Positions 28,763-42,510 are shown, numbered from the stretch's first letter. The stretch is 64,000 bases of DNA from Methylobacillus sp. (GCA_018607835.1 JABBAS010000001.1:2197-66196); one strand, 5' to 3'. Translations and numbers: made by a program. The notes: generated by a model from the sequence alone, not told the origin.

Positions 28763-30748
28763 ATGAACGCATTCGATGTCACGTTGCTCTACCTCCTAGC
28801 CGCTGTGCTGGGGGTCGTTGTGTGTCGTTACCTGCGGTTGCCACCTATTTTGGGTTACTTAACGGTTGGCATTTTGATCGGGCCCAATGCCCTCGCGTTG
28901 ACGCAAGACTCTGCCGGTCTTCGTTATTTAGCTGAATTCGGCGTGGTGTTTTTGATGTTTGTCATCGGGCTGGAATTCAGTCTAACCAAGCTCAAGACCA
29001 TGGGTAAACACGTGTTCGGCCTCGGCGCCTCGCAGGTGATCGTCACCATGGTCGCGGCAACTCTGGGGTCGTTGGCCTTGGCGTGGCTGTGGCCTAGTGG
29101 CTGGTTGATGGATTGGAAGACGGCGTTGGCCCTAGGCTGCGTGATGTCCATGAGCAGCACGGCGGTAGTGATCAAGCTCACCGCCGAGCGTGCTGAGCTC
29201 GAAACCGAACACGGCAAGCGCGTGGTCGGCGTGTTGTTGTTTCAAGACTTGGCTGTTGTCCCGCTATTGGTGCTAATTCCCGCGCTGGGCGAGTCAGGCC
29301 GTGACATGTTTAGTAGCTTGTCACTGGCCGTGGTCAAAGCCGTGGCCCTCATTACCATTCTGTTGGTTGGGGGGCGGCATTTCATTCGCTGGTGGCTGAC
29401 CCTGGTCGTGAAAAGAAAAAGTGCCGAGCTCTTCATGCTCAACCTGTTGCTCATCACACTGGGGCTCGCATGGCTGACCGAACATGCGGGTCTGTCACTG
29501 GCCTTGGGTGCATTCGTGGCCGGCATGCTCATTTCGGACACCGAGTTTAAGCACCAAGTGGAGACGGACATTCGCCCGTTTCATGATGTATTGATCGGCT
29601 TGTTTTTCATCACCATTGGGATGCTCCTTGACTGGCGCATTGTCTTGGAGCGCTGGCCCTTGGTGCTGGCCTTGACCACCTTGCCGGTCATCTTTAAGTT
29701 TCTTGCGATCGCCGGTCTATCACGGCTGTGGGGTGCGCCGGTAGGCACCTCAACACGGGTAGGCCTGTATTTAGCGCAAGCTGGCGAGTTTGGTTTTGTG
29801 TTGCTCACCCTCGCCTCACAGCGCAACCTCATCGCCCCGGAAATGCTCAATCCGATTTTGGCGGCCATGGTTCTGTCGATGATGGCAACGCCGTTCATCA
29901 TCATGTACAGCGATGCGGCTGTGGCGCGACTGGCTGGGGCGGACTGGACCATGCAGTCCATACAAATGACGACCATCGCCAGACAAGCGATGACCGTCAA
30001 CCGCCATGTGGTCATTTGTGGCTACGGACGAAGCGGTCAAAACTTGGCCCGCATGCTGCAGGGAGAGAACATTCCGTACATGGCACTGGACCTTGATCCC
30101 GACCGCGTTAAGCAGGCTGCTGCAGCGGGTGACACCGTCGTCTTTGGCGATGCCGCGCGGCTGCAGGCCCTGATGGCTGCAGGCCTTGCCAGAGCCAGTG
30201 CAGTCGTCGTAACCTACAAAGAACCCAGCGCCGCTTTCCGGGTGTTACTCCACACCAAAGAGCACGCGCCCCATGTCCCCGTCATCGTGCGCACCGTGGA
30301 CGACCATCATATTGAAGACCTGCTAAAGGCGGGCGCAACCGAAGTGGTGCCTGAAGCCATCGAGGGAAGTCTGATGCTGGCATCGCACGCGTTGGCCTTG
30401 GTGGGGGTGCCCACACGGCGCGTTATTCGCCTCGTACAAAATCAACGCGAGGCGCGCTATGGTTTGCTCAGAGGCTATTTCCACGGCGCCGACGACGATA
30501 CCGTTAATGAGATCGACCAAGAGCGACTGAAAAGTTTTGCCATTCCCGATACCGCGCACGCAATTGGCCGGTCGGTCGCACAGCTGTCACTTCAAACACT
30601 CGGGGCGCGCTTGGTGTGCATTCGTCGATATGGCGTACAGCTAACGCAGACGGACGAGGATCAGCAAATACTGGCGAATGATGTCGTGGTTTTGAGCGGT
30701 ACGCCCGGCGCCCTGGCCTTGGCTGAAGCGCGTTTACTAACCGGTTAG
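28763..30748 (+). CDS. Monovalent cation:proton antiporter-2 (KefB/YbaL type)
   Basis: CPA2-family protein of 661 aa. The first ~380 residues form about 12 membrane segments (LLYLLAAVLGVVVCRYL ... GEFGFVLLTLASQR). Then come a cytosolic TrkA-N Rossmann domain with VVICGYGRSGQNLARML (from about 415) and a TrkA-C domain. It probably exchanges K+ for H+ under electrophile or pH stress. YbaL is often next to kdsD in related bacteria. It is followed 13 bp later by apt. Confidence 0.9.
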   Translation: MNAFDVTLLYLLAAVLGVVVCRYLRLPPILGYLTVGILIGPNALALTQDSAGLRYLAEFGVVFLMFVIGLEFSLTKLKTMGKHVFGLGASQVIVTMVAATLGSLALAWLWPSGWLMDWKTALALGCVMSMSSTAVVIKLTAERAELETEHGKRVVGVLLFQDLAVVPLLVLIPALGESGRDMFSSLSLAVVKAVALITILLVGGRHFIRWWLTLVVKRKSAELFMLNLLLITLGLAWLTEHAGLSLALGAFVAGMLISDTEFKHQVETDIRPFHDVLIGLFFITIGMLLDWRIVLERWPLVLALTTLPVIFKFLAIAGLSRLWGAPVGTSTRVGLYLAQAGEFGFVLLTLASQRNLIAPEMLNPILAAMVLSMMATPFIIMYSDAAVARLAGADWTMQSIQMTTIARQAMTVNRHVVICGYGRSGQNLARMLQGENIPYMALDLDPDRVKQAAAAGDTVVFGDAARLQALMAAGLARASAVVVTYKEPSAAFRVLLHTKEHAPHVPVIVRTVDDHHIEDLLKAGATEVVPEAIEGSLMLASHALALVGVPTRRVIRLVQNQREARYGLLRGYFHGADDDTVNEIDQERLKSFAIPDTAHAIGRSVAQLSLQTLGARLVCIRRYGVQLTQTDEDQQILANDVVVLSGTPGALALAEARLLTG

Positions 30749-30761
30749 GTAGAAGGCCATC

Positions 30762-31307
30762 ATGGACACCACACAATTTCTTAGGCAACACATTCGAACG
30801 GTTAACGATTGGCCTGCGCCCGGCGTTGCCTTTCGCGACATCACACCCCTATTGAGTCAGCCGCAGGTTTTTCGCGTCTTGATCGATGCCTTTGTACACC
30901 GCTATATGGCGGCGTCCATGCGGCCGGACGTTGTCGCTGGCCTTGACGCGCGCGGGTTCATCATCGGCTCGGTATTGGCGTATGAGCTAGGCGTCGGCTT
31001 TGTGCCTATCCGCAAAAAAGGAAAGTTGCCTTTCACCACTATTTCGCAAACCTATGAGCTTGAGTACGGGAGCGCCACCGTTGAGTTGCACACCGATGCC
31101 ATCGAGGCCGGCCAACGCGTCTTATTAGTCGATGACCTGATTGCCACCGGCGGAACCATGATGGCCGGTAAGCAGCTAATAGAAAAACTGGGCGGCATCT
31201 TGGTCGAAGGCGCGGCGATTGTCGATTTGCCAGAGTTGGGTGGCTCCGCGCAATTGCGACGTGCCGGTTTACCCCTGTTCACACTGGTTGACTTTGAAGG
31301 TCACTGA
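30762..31307 (+). CDS. apt: Adenine phosphoribosyltransferase
   Basis: Purine salvage enzyme turning adenine and PRPP into AMP. The 181-aa chain has [15 protein letters not shown] at the N-terminus, the base/flexible loop IRKKGKLPF, and the PRPP loop [18 protein letters not shown]. Start ATG follows AGAAGG. It is likely co-transcribed with the antiporter gene and convergent to mnmE, with only 12 bp between stops and no visible terminator hairpin. Confidence 0.96.
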   Translation: MDTTQFLRQHIRTVNDWPAPGVAFRDITPLLSQPQVFRVLIDAFVHRYMAASMRPDVVAGLDARGFIIGSVLAYELGVGFVPIRKKGKLPFTTISQTYELEYGSATVELHTDAIEAGQRVLLVDDLIATGGTMMAGKQLIEKLGGILVEGAAIVDLPELGGSAQLRRAGLPLFTLVDFEGH

Positions 31308-31319
31308 ACAAAGCGCGGC

Positions 31320-32705
31320 TTATTTACCGATACAAAAGCGGGAGAATATCTCGCCCAATAAATCGTCGGCATTGAACTCCCCAGTAATCTCACCCAGCGC
31401 AACGTTGGCCAGCCGCAGCTCCTCGGCAAGTAGGTCAAGCTGATCGCCACCTAAATCCAGCCACTCGCGCGCCAGTACCAGATGCTCCCCCACCGCATGC
31501 AGCGCACGAACGTGCCGCTTGCGCGCCGTGAATAGCCCCTCGGTGGGCTGCTCCCAGCCTGCCCACTGCAACAATTGCAAGCGTAAGGCCTCTAGGCCCT
31601 CACCCGTTTTTGCGGACAGTGCGACGGCCGCTTGCGCACCAGCTGTTACACCACCTGATGCGGGGGGTGCCTGCAGGTCGGCCTTGTTCCAGACCGCAAC
31701 CACCGGTATTGATGCGGGTAGCCGCGCACGCAAGGCCGCGTCTTTCTGGGCAACGACGGCATCTTGGGCACAGGTGCTGTCATAGACGTAGATGACTGCG
31801 TCTGCCTGCGCGATTTCGCTCCAGGCACGTTGGATACCCATTTGCTCCACCTCGTCTTGGGTATCTCTCAACCCTGCGGTATCCAACACATGCACAGGTA
31901 CGCCGTTGATCTGTATGGTCTGCGCGATGACATCGCGGGTTGTCCCTGGAATGGCGGTCACGATTGCCAACTCGGCGCCAGCGAGCGCGTTAAGTAGCGA
32001 ACTCTTGCCAGCGTTTGGCTGTCCAGCGATCACCACTTTGATGCCCTCGCGCAACAACACGCCTTGCTGTGTTTGTTGTACGACGGCTTCCAACTGGCTC
32101 TGCAACGCCGCAAGCTGGCCGGAGGCATCTGCTTTTTTTAGGAAGTCAATCTCCTCTTCGGGGAAGTCTAAGGTGGCCTCGACCAGCATGCGTAGCTTTA
32201 CGAGCTGCGTGCGCAACTGCTGGGTTGCGTTAGAGAAGGCGCCACTCAGACTGCGTGCGGCACTGCGGACCGCTTGCTCCGTGCTAGCGTCAATCAAGTC
32301 GGCTACGGCCTCGGCTTGGGTGAGGTCCATTTTATTGTTTAGGAATGCGCGCTGGGTAAACTCTCCCGGCTGGGCCAAGCGCAAGACCCCCGCCACATCA
32401 CACGCCAAACACGCATTCACCAGCATCTGCAAGACAACAGGCCCACCGTGTGCCTGCAGCTCCAGCACGTCCTCGCCGGTGTAAGACTGTGGGGCCTTGA
32501 AATAAATCGCAATGCCGTTATCAACGTGGCTCCCATCCACCTGCGTGAAGGGCAGGTAGTTGGCGACCCGTGGTGTGAGTGTTCGACCAAATAGCTGCGC
32601 GATCAGGCCCGAAAGATCCTTGCCGGAAACACGCACAATACCAACGGCGCCACGCCCGGGCGCCGTTGCAATCGAAACAATGCTGTCTTCAGGGTTCGCG
32701 TGCAT
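31320..32705 (-). CDS. mnmE: tRNA modification GTPase MnmE
   Basis: With MnmG it makes the cmnm5 modification at wobble U34 of tRNAs. The N-terminal folate-binding domain ([22 protein letters not shown]) is followed by a helical domain with an inserted G domain: [14 protein letters not shown] (near 228), DTAGLRDT and NKADL. The C-terminal FCIGK holds the essential Cys. Start at MHANPEDS gives 461 aa. Its partner mnmG lies at 54.3 kb in this window. A terminator separates it from yidC upstream. Confidence 0.96.
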   Translation of the reverse strand: MHANPEDSIVSIATAPGRGAVGIVRVSGKDLSGLIAQLFGRTLTPRVANYLPFTQVDGSHVDNGIAIYFKAPQSYTGEDVLELQAHGGPVVLQMLVNACLACDVAGVLRLAQPGEFTQRAFLNNKMDLTQAEAVADLIDASTEQAVRSAARSLSGAFSNATQQLRTQLVKLRMLVEATLDFPEEEIDFLKKADASGQLAALQSQLEAVVQQTQQGVLLREGIKVVIAGQPNAGKSSLLNALAGAELAIVTAIPGTTRDVIAQTIQINGVPVHVLDTAGLRDTQDEVEQMGIQRAWSEIAQADAVIYVYDSTCAQDAVVAQKDAALRARLPASIPVVAVWNKADLQAPPASGGVTAGAQAAVALSAKTGEGLEALRLQLLQWAGWEQPTEGLFTARKRHVRALHAVGEHLVLAREWLDLGGDQLDLLAEELRLANVALGEITGEFNADDLLGEIFSRFCIGK

Positions 32706-32741
32706 GGGTGTCCACTTTCTACTGCGCAGTCTACTGTATGA

Positions 32742-32773
32742 AAAAAGGCCGCCACCCTCAGGGTGCGGCCTCT
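32742..32773 (-). terminator. Intrinsic terminator after yidC
   Basis: Read on the minus strand: GGCCGCACCC / GGGTGGCGGCC (one bulge) followed by six T. It ends rpmH-rnpA-yidD-yidC before mnmE, so mnmE needs its own promoter or read-through. Confidence 0.88.
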
Positions 32774-32793
32774 TCAAGACATGTCGCCGTCGC

Positions 32794-34473
32794 TTATTTA
32801 AACTTCGGCAATCGGAACTTCATCTCCACACCCATGCTCTTGTTAATTTGCCACTGTTGCAAAATAGTCAAGGTGTTGTTCGTAATCCAGTACAGCACCA
32901 AGCCAGCCGGGAAGAAGAAGAACATGACGGAGAACGCCATCGGCATGATCCACATCAACCGCGCTTGTAGCGGGTCTGGTGGCACGGGATTCAAGGCCGT
33001 TTGTATGAAGGTGGTCGCAGTCATCACCGCAGGCAAGATGTAGTACGGGTCTTTAGTCGACAAGTCTAAAATCCAACCAATCCATGGTGCGTTGCGCATT
33101 TCAACACTGGAGAGCAACACCCAATACAGCGCAATAAACACCGGGATCTGAACCATGATGGGCAAACAGCCGCCCAAAGGGTTCACTTTTTCCTCTTTGT
33201 AAATGCGCATCATCTCTTGCTGCATTTGCTGTGGTTTGTCTTTCAAGCGTTCGCGCATATCGGCAATGCGGGGGCTTAACGCCTTCATCTTGCCCATGCT
33301 GCGGTAAGCCTTGGCGTTTAGCCAGTAAAACGCCGCTTTGATCAACACCACCAGCAACATAATGGCCCAACCCCAGTTGCCGACGGCCCCGTGTATTTTG
33401 TCCAGTAACCAATACAGCGGCTTGGCCAAGATCGTGACCCATCCGTAGTCTTTAACCAAGTCCAAGCCTGGCGCCAAAGACTCCAAGAGGGTTTCTTGCT
33501 GAGGGCCTAGGAACAGACGGGCACTAACCGACGACTTACTGCCTGAAGGAACCGCATCAAGATCAGCGACTGAGCCGGCGGAATACAGGTTGCCCTTCAG
33601 CTTGCGTGCAAAGTTGTTCCGCGCTTGGCCGTCTGCCAGCAGCCACGCCGATGCGAAGTAATGCTGCACCATGGCGACGTAGCCGGTCTTGGTGTTAATG
33701 GCAAAGTCGGCCTTGCCGTCGGCGATGTCGTCAAACGACACTTTCTCGTACTTGGCCTCTTCCGTGTAAAACGCGGGCCCAGTAAACGTCTGGTAGAACG
33801 GTGTTGATGACTCTGCCTCGTAGTTGTCCCTGACCATCTGAACGTATAGCTGTGGCTCGACGGCTGTATTGCCGGCATTTTCAACATCGTGACGAACATC
33901 AATCACGTAGGACCCACGCTTGATGGTGTACGTCTTGGTCAACGTGACACCGCCGACCGCGGGGGAGGCGTAAGTAATGGTTAACTCGTCCAGACCATCA
34001 ACCAAACGGGTGGGGCCTGGGAGCCGCGTCATCGCCGTCGTATGGTTGGGGAAGTTGCCGTTGATCAGGCCACTTTGCACGACATAGGTGCGCCCCCGGG
34101 TTTGCTGCAACAGGCTCAGAGGCTCAAAGCCCTCGGCCTTATGACCGCCAAGACCTTGCGCATATTTCAACAGCTGGGCGTCCACCACATTGCCACCGGC
34201 ACTATCAAACGTCAGCTTGAGCACATCGGTTGTCACCTCCGTTAACTCTTGCGCCGCCGGTACGGCACCTGCCACTGGCAACTGTCCAGCACCTGTTTTT
34301 TGAGCCGCCGGCAAGCCTGACGACCCCTGGTCGGACTCTGGCTGCGTCTGCACCGCTGCGGGCTTGTTGAAGAACAGCGGCGCCTGACCGTTGTGCACCT
34401 GCCAAGCATCCCACAACATCACGAGTGAGATACCAAATACAGCCCAGAGCAGAGAGCGGCGAATGTCGTTCAT
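32794..34473 (-). CDS. yidC: Membrane protein insertase YidC
   Basis: Inserts inner-membrane proteins with or without SecYEG. Length is 559 aa, the long gram-negative form. The first membrane segment is [17 protein letters not shown], followed by the periplasmic beta-supersandwich domain (~80-340). Five core membrane helices follow, including [20 protein letters not shown] and the loop [30 protein letters not shown]. Its start overlaps the yidD stop by 4 bp. Confidence 0.97.
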   Translation of the reverse strand: MNDIRRSLLWAVFGISLVMLWDAWQVHNGQAPLFFNKPAAVQTQPESDQGSSGLPAAQKTGAGQLPVAGAVPAAQELTEVTTDVLKLTFDSAGGNVVDAQLLKYAQGLGGHKAEGFEPLSLLQQTRGRTYVVQSGLINGNFPNHTTAMTRLPGPTRLVDGLDELTITYASPAVGGVTLTKTYTIKRGSYVIDVRHDVENAGNTAVEPQLYVQMVRDNYEAESSTPFYQTFTGPAFYTEEAKYEKVSFDDIADGKADFAINTKTGYVAMVQHYFASAWLLADGQARNNFARKLKGNLYSAGSVADLDAVPSGSKSSVSARLFLGPQQETLLESLAPGLDLVKDYGWVTILAKPLYWLLDKIHGAVGNWGWAIMLLVVLIKAAFYWLNAKAYRSMGKMKALSPRIADMRERLKDKPQQMQQEMMRIYKEEKVNPLGGCLPIMVQIPVFIALYWVLLSSVEMRNAPWIGWILDLSTKDPYYILPAVMTATTFIQTALNPVPPDPLQARLMWIMPMAFSVMFFFFPAGLVLYWITNNTLTILQQWQINKSMGVEMKFRLPKFK

Positions 34474-34793
34474 GGAGATTTCTTTTTGGTTGAGCGGGCC
34501 ATTAGCCCTGAAAACAAAGGTCGGCGACCCGTTCGAAAACGAGAGAATGTGGCAGGCACCGGGTCATAGCCACCGTCACACCACGGCTGACAACGGGCTA
34601 AGCGTCCAACCGTCAGCACGGACCCTATCACAGCGCCATGGCAAGACAGCGCCGTTAAAGAGTACGCAGAACAGGTGGGTTCAAAACGACAGCTGCTACC
34701 CAGCCACGGGCTGAGCAAGAGACGATAGCCCTTCACCAAGAGGCCGAGTAGGCGCCGTGGCAAAAGCCACACCGCAACCGCCCAAGACGTCAT
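34470..34793 (-). CDS. yidD: Membrane protein insertion efficiency factor YidD
   Basis: Small membrane-associated protein of 107 aa with the DUF37 core GYRLLLSPWLGSSCRFEPTCSAYSLTALSCHG and RLARCQPWCDGGYDPVP. It assists YidC-dependent insertion. The start overlaps rnpA by 4 bp and the stop overlaps yidC by 4 bp, an unbroken coupled series. The C-terminal tail STKKKSP is basic. Confidence 0.95.
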   Translation of the reverse strand: MTSWAVAVWLLPRRLLGLLVKGYRLLLSPWLGSSCRFEPTCSAYSLTALSCHGAVIGSVLTVGRLARCQPWCDGGYDPVPATFSRFRTGRRPLFSGLMARSTKKKSP

Positions 34794-35179
34794 GATGCGC
34801 GCTCTATGAGTTGGCTGTTTCGCAATTGCTGCAACTCGGCCCGCACCGCTCGCGCCAAAGGCTTAGACCAGGCGCTTACGAATTCTTCCCGTAAGAAAGA
34901 ACGGCGCAACCGGATGACGAGTGCCGCATCGCGCGGTGTCCACGTGGCGCTCACCGGAAGCACTTGATTAAAGACCGCATAAATTTGCCTGCGCATGCCG
35001 TTTCGGGTCACTGCGCGCTTGGCCCATCGCTTGGGTAACAAGACCCCAATCGCGGGCCCAGGCGATAAACCGGGCACGCGGTGTGTCTCTGCACGGTGTA
35101 AGGCAAAGTGGGCCGTTTGACACGTCGGTGGACGCGCCGTCACGGCCTGAAATTGCACGCGGCTGTTTAGCCGCCGCAT
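34790..35179 (-). CDS. rnpA: Ribonuclease P protein component
   Basis: Protein cofactor of RNase P, which trims the 5' leaders of tRNAs. The RNR motif is seen in RWAKRAVTRNGMRRQIYAVF and the upstream strand GVLLPK. I start at MRRLNSRVQF (129 aa) after AAAGAAG; the track GTG at 35236 and an ATG at 35221 are longer alternatives. It is overlapped by yidD and lies 86 bp after rpmH, the classic origin-region cluster. Confidence 0.9.
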   Translation of the reverse strand: MRRLNSRVQFQAVTARPPTCQTAHFALHRAETHRVPGLSPGPAIGVLLPKRWAKRAVTRNGMRRQIYAVFNQVLPVSATWTPRDAALVIRLRRSFLREEFVSAWSKPLARAVRAELQQLRNSQLIERAS

Positions 35180-35265
35180 AGCGACTTCTTTCACCGGTTG
35201 GGTGGCTGAAATGAGCGCCATACACGTCGGCTGCACACAGGCCGCAAAAGCGGCGCGCGTCTAAT

Positions 35266-35400
35266 TTACAGGCCGAGGCGTTTGCGGCCCTTGGCGCGGC
35301 GCGCTGCGATCACAGCACGACCACCACGGGTCTTCATACGAACTAAGAAACCGTGCGTGCGTGCGCGGCGTGTTTTAGATGGTTGGTAGGTACGCTTCAT
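35266..35400 (-). CDS. rpmH: 50S ribosomal protein L34
   Basis: 44-aa gene below the ORF-track limit. Translation begins [20 protein letters not shown] and ends AKGRKRLGL, a full-length L34. It heads the rpmH-rnpA-yidD-yidC transcript and is divergent from dnaA over ~280 bp. Confidence 0.98.
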   Translation of the reverse strand: MKRTYQPSKTRRARTHGFLVRMKTRGGRAVIAARRAKGRKRLGL

Positions 35401-35682
35401 GATGAGCTCTCAAAAAAAAGAAAGGGGGTCGTACGCCTTGTGACGCAGGAAACCTAGCATTATCGCAAATATTTGGAAGGGTTTCACAATTTACCTTCAT
35501 TAGCGGGTTTTTTGCCAACGCACAAGGGTGTTTTTTCTTATTTTTCCGGTGTTAAAACGAAATATAGGGGTTGTGGATAACTTTGTTTTATCGCTATACT
35601 CATCACTCATTTTTCGATAGCTATCCACAGGTAGATGTGTTGTCGTGCATGCCGAAACCACCCGAAAAAAAGAACGCCCTCT
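35401..35682. promoter_or_regulatory. rpmH/dnaA divergent promoter region with DnaA boxes
   Basis: AT-rich gap holding TGTGGATAA (35572-35580, a perfect DnaA box on the minus strand) and CTATCCACA (35621-35629, one mismatch), both within 112 bp of the dnaA start. Two boxes are typical of dnaA autoregulation. There is no ACT/TAG trio repeat, so I do not read it as the main unwinding site. Confidence 0.7.
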
Positions 35683-37107
35683 ATGACCGCTCCGCCTTCA
35701 CTCGCCGCACAAGCTGAAGGCCTCTCCGCGGACTTGTGGTCGCGTTGTGTTGACTTTTTAGCGCAAGAAATTCCCGAGCAACAGTTCAATACATGGATTC
35801 GCCCCTTGGCCGCAGCCGTGTCAAACGACCCTCTGCGGGTCACCATTCAGGTGGCTAATCGATTCAAAATGGACTGGGTCCGAAGCCAATATGCCCAACG
35901 AATCAGCCAAGTTTTGCAGACGCTTGCCGGTGAGGAAGTTGCCGTAGAGCTAGTGCTCACTCCGCGTGAAGTTGCCGCAAGACAAGCACCCATGCCAACA
36001 CGACCCGCCAGGGACAGCGTTTTCGATGAGGCGGTTGTCGCGCCCGCTTTCGCCTACACCGACAGCGCCGCTGGAGAAGGTGGGCACAAGAGCAGACTGA
36101 ACACCGCGCTCACCTTCGACAGCCTTGTGGAAGGCAGCGCTAACCGCATGGCCCGCGCGGCGGCAATGCACGTCGCGAGTCAGTTGGGACAACTTTACAA
36201 CCCCTTGTTTATCTACGGCGGCGTCGGTCTAGGCAAGACCCACCTCATGCACGCCATCGGCAATTACTTGGTCAAAGAGCGGGCGGATGCCAAAGTTCTC
36301 TACATCCATGCCGAGCAGTTCGTATCGGATGTGGTTAAAGCCTATCAACGCAAGGCTTTTGACGAGTTCAAGGCGCGCTATCACTCCTTGGACTTATTGC
36401 TCATTGATGACGTCCAGTTTTTCGCCAATAAAGAGCGTACGCAGGAAGAGTTCTTCAACGCTTTTGAGGCTTTACTGGCGAAACGCTCTCACATCGTGAT
36501 GACCAGTGACACCTACCCAAAAGGGTTGGCAGACATCCACGAGCGTTTGGTATCGCGCTTTGACTCCGGTCTCACGGTGGCCATAGAGCCGCCTGAGTTG
36601 GAGATGCGGGTGGCCATCCTGATCACCAAGGCAGCCGTCGAGGGTGCGATCATGCCTGAGGACGTGGCCTTTTTTGTTGCGAAAAATGTGCGCTCCAACG
36701 TCCGAGAACTCGAAGGTGCGCTGCGAAAGATCCTCGCCTATTCACGCTTTAACCAAAAAGACATCTCCATTGCGCTGGCAAAAGAGGCGCTACGCGACCT
36801 GCTGTCTATCCAAAACAGGCAGATCTCCGTTGAAAACATACAAAAAACGGTTGCGGACTTCTACAAAATCAAGGTCGCAGACATGTACTCCAAGAAGCGT
36901 CCTGCGAGCATCGCGCGGCCAAGACAAATCGCCATGTACCTGGCGAAAGAGTTGACCCAAAAAAGCCTGCCTGAGATCGGCGAGTTGTTCGGCGGGCGAG
37001 ACCACACCACAGTCTTACACGCCGTGCGCAAAATTGGTGCCGAGCGCGGCCAACTAAGCGAACTAAACCAGGCCCTTCACGTGCTAGAGCAGACCCTTAA
37101 AGGTTGA
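35683..37107 (+). CDS. dnaA: Chromosomal replication initiator DnaA
   Basis: AAA+ initiator that binds DnaA boxes and opens oriC. The domains are: N-terminal DnaB/DiaA-interaction domain I ([25 protein letters not shown]); a short linker (~100-145); AAA+ with Walker [11 protein letters not shown] (near 180) and Walker [10 protein letters not shown]; and a C-terminal helix-turn-helix with [15 protein letters not shown]. Start ATG 35683 gives 474 aa; the track adds 16 residues. It is followed by dnaN. Confidence 0.98.
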   Translation: MTAPPSLAAQAEGLSADLWSRCVDFLAQEIPEQQFNTWIRPLAAAVSNDPLRVTIQVANRFKMDWVRSQYAQRISQVLQTLAGEEVAVELVLTPREVAARQAPMPTRPARDSVFDEAVVAPAFAYTDSAAGEGGHKSRLNTALTFDSLVEGSANRMARAAAMHVASQLGQLYNPLFIYGGVGLGKTHLMHAIGNYLVKERADAKVLYIHAEQFVSDVVKAYQRKAFDEFKARYHSLDLLLIDDVQFFANKERTQEEFFNAFEALLAKRSHIVMTSDTYPKGLADIHERLVSRFDSGLTVAIEPPELEMRVAILITKAAVEGAIMPEDVAFFVAKNVRSNVRELEGALRKILAYSRFNQKDISIALAKEALRDLLSIQNRQISVENIQKTVADFYKIKVADMYSKKRPASIARPRQIAMYLAKELTQKSLPEIGELFGGRDHTTVLHAVRKIGAERGQLSELNQALHVLEQTLKG

Positions 37108-37239
37108 TACTTTTTTAGAAAAAAAGCCCGACAAATCAAGGGTTCTAGGCATTTTTGAGCGAAAATATAAGGATAGCTGTTCTGGCCGTTTTGCCGCGTT
37201 AGCAAGCCACACGGTATCCGCTTACTTTAAGGATTTCTA

Positions 37240-38349
37240 ATGATCGTTTTCAAGTCCACTCAAGACCATGTCTTGTCTGCACTCCAGTCGGTGTCTGGCA
37301 TTGTTGAGCGCCGCCAAACCTTGCCTATTTTGGCGAACGTGATGCTGCGCAAAACGGCCGGCGTTGTGCAACTGACCACCAGCGATCTAGAGATTCAAAT
37401 TCGCACACAAGCCGAACTTGGCGGTGATGAAGGGGACTTCGCAACCACCATCGCAGCACGCAAGCTCATTGACATATTGCGCACCATGCCCAGTGACCAG
37501 AACGTTAGCCTGGAGTCCAATGGGGGCAAGCTGATACTGAAGGGTGGGAAAAGCCGCTTTACCTTGCAAAGCCTGCCAGCGGCGGACTTTCCCTTGGTGC
37601 AAGAGGCGCCGAACTTCGGCCCGGTTTTCAGCGTGCCACAGCAAGCGCTCAAAGCCCTGATGAACCGTGTCGCCTTCTCAATGGCCATTCACGACATTCG
37701 CTATTACCTGAATGGCATTCTGTTCGTGGCGGAAGGCAACAACCTGAGTTTGGTCGCAACCGATGGCCACCGCTTGGCGTTTGCAAATGCGACGCTAGAC
37801 GTTGCCATGCCAAGTAAGCAAGAGGTTATTTTGCCGCGCAAGACCGTGCTGGAGTTACAGCGCTTGCTGAGCGACAAAGAGGGCGCCATTGAGATGCAGT
37901 TTGCAGGCAATCAAGCAAAGTTCAGTTTCGACGGGATGGAATTTGTAACGAAACTGGTTGAGGGCAAGTTCCCCGACTACAACCGTGTGATTCCACGCAA
38001 CCACACCAACGAGTTGATACTGGGGCGGCAAACATTGCTGTCGTCGCTGCAACGTACTGCGATCATGACCTCGGACAAGTTCAAAGGTGTACGACTCAAT
38101 ATCGAGCCGGGCAGCTTGCGTATTGCGGCCAGCAACGCCGAGCAGGAAGAGGCCACCGACGAAATCGAAATTGAATACAGCGGTGACGCCATTGATATTG
38201 GGTTCAACGTCACCTACCTAATGGACGTGTTAGCCAATATGAGCCAAGACATGGTCCGCATTAGTTTGTCTGATGGCAATAGTTCCGCGTTGATTACGCT
38301 GCCAGATAGCGAAGATTTCAAGTACGTCGTCATGCCCATGCGCATTTAA
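37240..38349 (+). CDS. dnaN: DNA polymerase III beta sliding clamp
   Basis: Ring-shaped processivity clamp with three repeated folds in 369 aa. Family landmarks are LPILANVMLR, LVATDGHRLA and the C-terminal LPDSEDFKYVVMPMRI, which ends in the usual MRI/MRL-type tail. Shine-Dalgarno AAGGA is 6 nt before the ATG. Order dnaA-dnaN-gyrB, without recF between dnaN and gyrB, is usual in Betaproteobacteria. Confidence 0.98.
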   Translation: MIVFKSTQDHVLSALQSVSGIVERRQTLPILANVMLRKTAGVVQLTTSDLEIQIRTQAELGGDEGDFATTIAARKLIDILRTMPSDQNVSLESNGGKLILKGGKSRFTLQSLPAADFPLVQEAPNFGPVFSVPQQALKALMNRVAFSMAIHDIRYYLNGILFVAEGNNLSLVATDGHRLAFANATLDVAMPSKQEVILPRKTVLELQRLLSDKEGAIEMQFAGNQAKFSFDGMEFVTKLVEGKFPDYNRVIPRNHTNELILGRQTLLSSLQRTAIMTSDKFKGVRLNIEPGSLRIAASNAEQEEATDEIEIEYSGDAIDIGFNVTYLMDVLANMSQDMVRISLSDGNSSALITLPDSEDFKYVVMPMRI

Positions 38350-41007
<2,658 letters not shown>

Positions 41008-41052
41008 CCCCATTTGCAGTCGACAAGCCCTAGACCCCAACTAGGCGCAACA

Positions 41053-41085
41053 AAAAAGCCCTGCTAGCAACCAGCAGGGCTTTTT
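41053..41085. terminator. Bidirectional intrinsic terminator
   Basis: Perfect 13-bp stem AAAAAGCCCTGCT / AGCAGGGCTTTTT with a 7-nt loop. It ends gyrB and the convergent NCS2 permease gene. Confidence 0.93.
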
Positions 41086-41140
41086 CTTTTTGAGGGGCAA
41101 CGCCTTTGGAGGCACCCCTTATTGGATGCCCATTTACCGC

Positions 41141-42463
41141 TTAGTCATCAATTTGCGGCAGCAACAGGTGCATCAGAATGGCGATGAGGGCAACGGGCAA
41201 CAAACCAGTCACCAGCAAGTTTTTCAGGTCAATTGGCAAGTGCTGCAAGGCCTCTGGCACCGCCTTTAGGCCCAGACCCAGAGAGAGGGAGACCGCAAAT
41301 ATCAACATGTTGCGCTGATTCCACTTCACCTCACCCAACATACTCAAACCTGCGGAGGCCACCATACCGAACATCACGATCACACCCCCACCCAACACGG
41401 CAATCGGCATAGAAGCGACCAAGGCGCCTACTTTGGGAATCAGGCCGCAAATGATCAGGAAGACAGCCGCCAAGGTCACGATAAAACGGCTCATCACGCC
41501 AGTAATCGCAATCAGTCCCACATTCTGGCTAAATGACGTATTTGGCAAACCACCAAAGACGCCGGCCACGGCGGTACCTAGACCATCGGCGTAGGTCGCT
41601 CCCGCCAGCTCCTTCTCGGTTGCTTCACGACCCGCACCACCCTTGGTGATACCCGAGACATCGCCAACGGTTTCGATTGCCGAAACCACGGCCATGGCAC
41701 ACATACCGACGACGGCGGCAATATTGAATTCAAACCCATACTTGAACGGCGTGGGAATCTCAAACCAGCCCGCCCGTGCCACACCACCGAAGTTCACCAT
41801 GCCAAGGCCGATAGCGACGAAGTAGCCCGCCAAGATACCCACCAACACAGCAGCCGAAGACAGAAAGCCCTTTGCAAAAAACTTAACCAACAGGGTAACA
41901 ATAATCACCACCAAGGCGAGCGTCCAATGGCTAGCACCGCCAAATTCAGGCTTGCCTTTCAACGGCACACCGCCGGCGGCATAGTCAATGCCCACAGGAA
42001 TCAGAGACAAGCCAATCGTCAAAACAACCAACCCGGTCACTAGCGGTGGAAACCAGTGACGGATCCTGCCAATCACGCGACCCAACATAAAGTGAAAAAT
42101 ACCACCCGCCACAATGCCGCCAAACAGCGCGCCCATACCCGCTGTCTTGACGATGGGAATCATGATCGGGATAAAAGCAAAACTGGTACCCTGCATGATG
42201 GGTAACCGGCCACCGACAGGACCAAACCCTATCGTCTGGATAAGCGTCGCCACCCCAGCGAACAACATCGACATTTGAATCAAGAAAACCAAGTCGGGCG
42301 ACCCGAAGCTGTACCCCGCCGCCAAGCCAACGATGATGGCCGGCGTAAAGTTGGACACAAACATCGCCAGCACGTGTTGAATGCCTAGCGGAATGGCCTG
42401 GCTGAGGGGCGGGACAAAATCGGGATCACGCAGTTTTTGCGCCAGCGTTGTATCAGTCGTCAT
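41141..42463 (-). CDS. NCS2-family purine (xanthine/uric acid-type) permease
   Basis: 440-aa nucleobase:cation symporter with about 14 membrane segments. The NAT signature QNVGLIAITG fits the xanthine/urate branch ([QEP]NxGxxxxT[RKG]) rather than a uracil carrier. Conserved ETVGDVSG with Glu in the substrate pocket is also seen. Substrate xanthine or urate is inferred from this motif. It is a single-gene unit with palindromes in its promoter region. Purine catabolic genes are not nearby. Confidence 0.87.
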   Translation of the reverse strand: MTTDTTLAQKLRDPDFVPPLSQAIPLGIQHVLAMFVSNFTPAIIVGLAAGYSFGSPDLVFLIQMSMLFAGVATLIQTIGFGPVGGRLPIMQGTSFAFIPIMIPIVKTAGMGALFGGIVAGGIFHFMLGRVIGRIRHWFPPLVTGLVVLTIGLSLIPVGIDYAAGGVPLKGKPEFGGASHWTLALVVIIVTLLVKFFAKGFLSSAAVLVGILAGYFVAIGLGMVNFGGVARAGWFEIPTPFKYGFEFNIAAVVGMCAMAVVSAIETVGDVSGITKGGAGREATEKELAGATYADGLGTAVAGVFGGLPNTSFSQNVGLIAITGVMSRFIVTLAAVFLIICGLIPKVGALVASMPIAVLGGGVIVMFGMVASAGLSMLGEVKWNQRNMLIFAVSLSLGLGLKAVPEALQHLPIDLKNLLVTGLLPVALIAILMHLLLPQIDD

Positions 42464-42510
42464 GACATAGCTCCTTGGTCATAGAAGGGGGCCGTGCACG
42501 CGCCAAGGCG

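Noticed and set aside
31792-32484. 230-aa plus-strand ORF
   Set aside because: Antisense shadow of mnmE; no start signal or recognisable domain.
35401-35682. oriC in the rpmH-dnaA gap
   Set aside because: It has two DnaA boxes near dnaA but no trio repeat, and gene strand plus spot-counted G/C bias point to ~52 kb. Kept only as a dnaA regulatory region.
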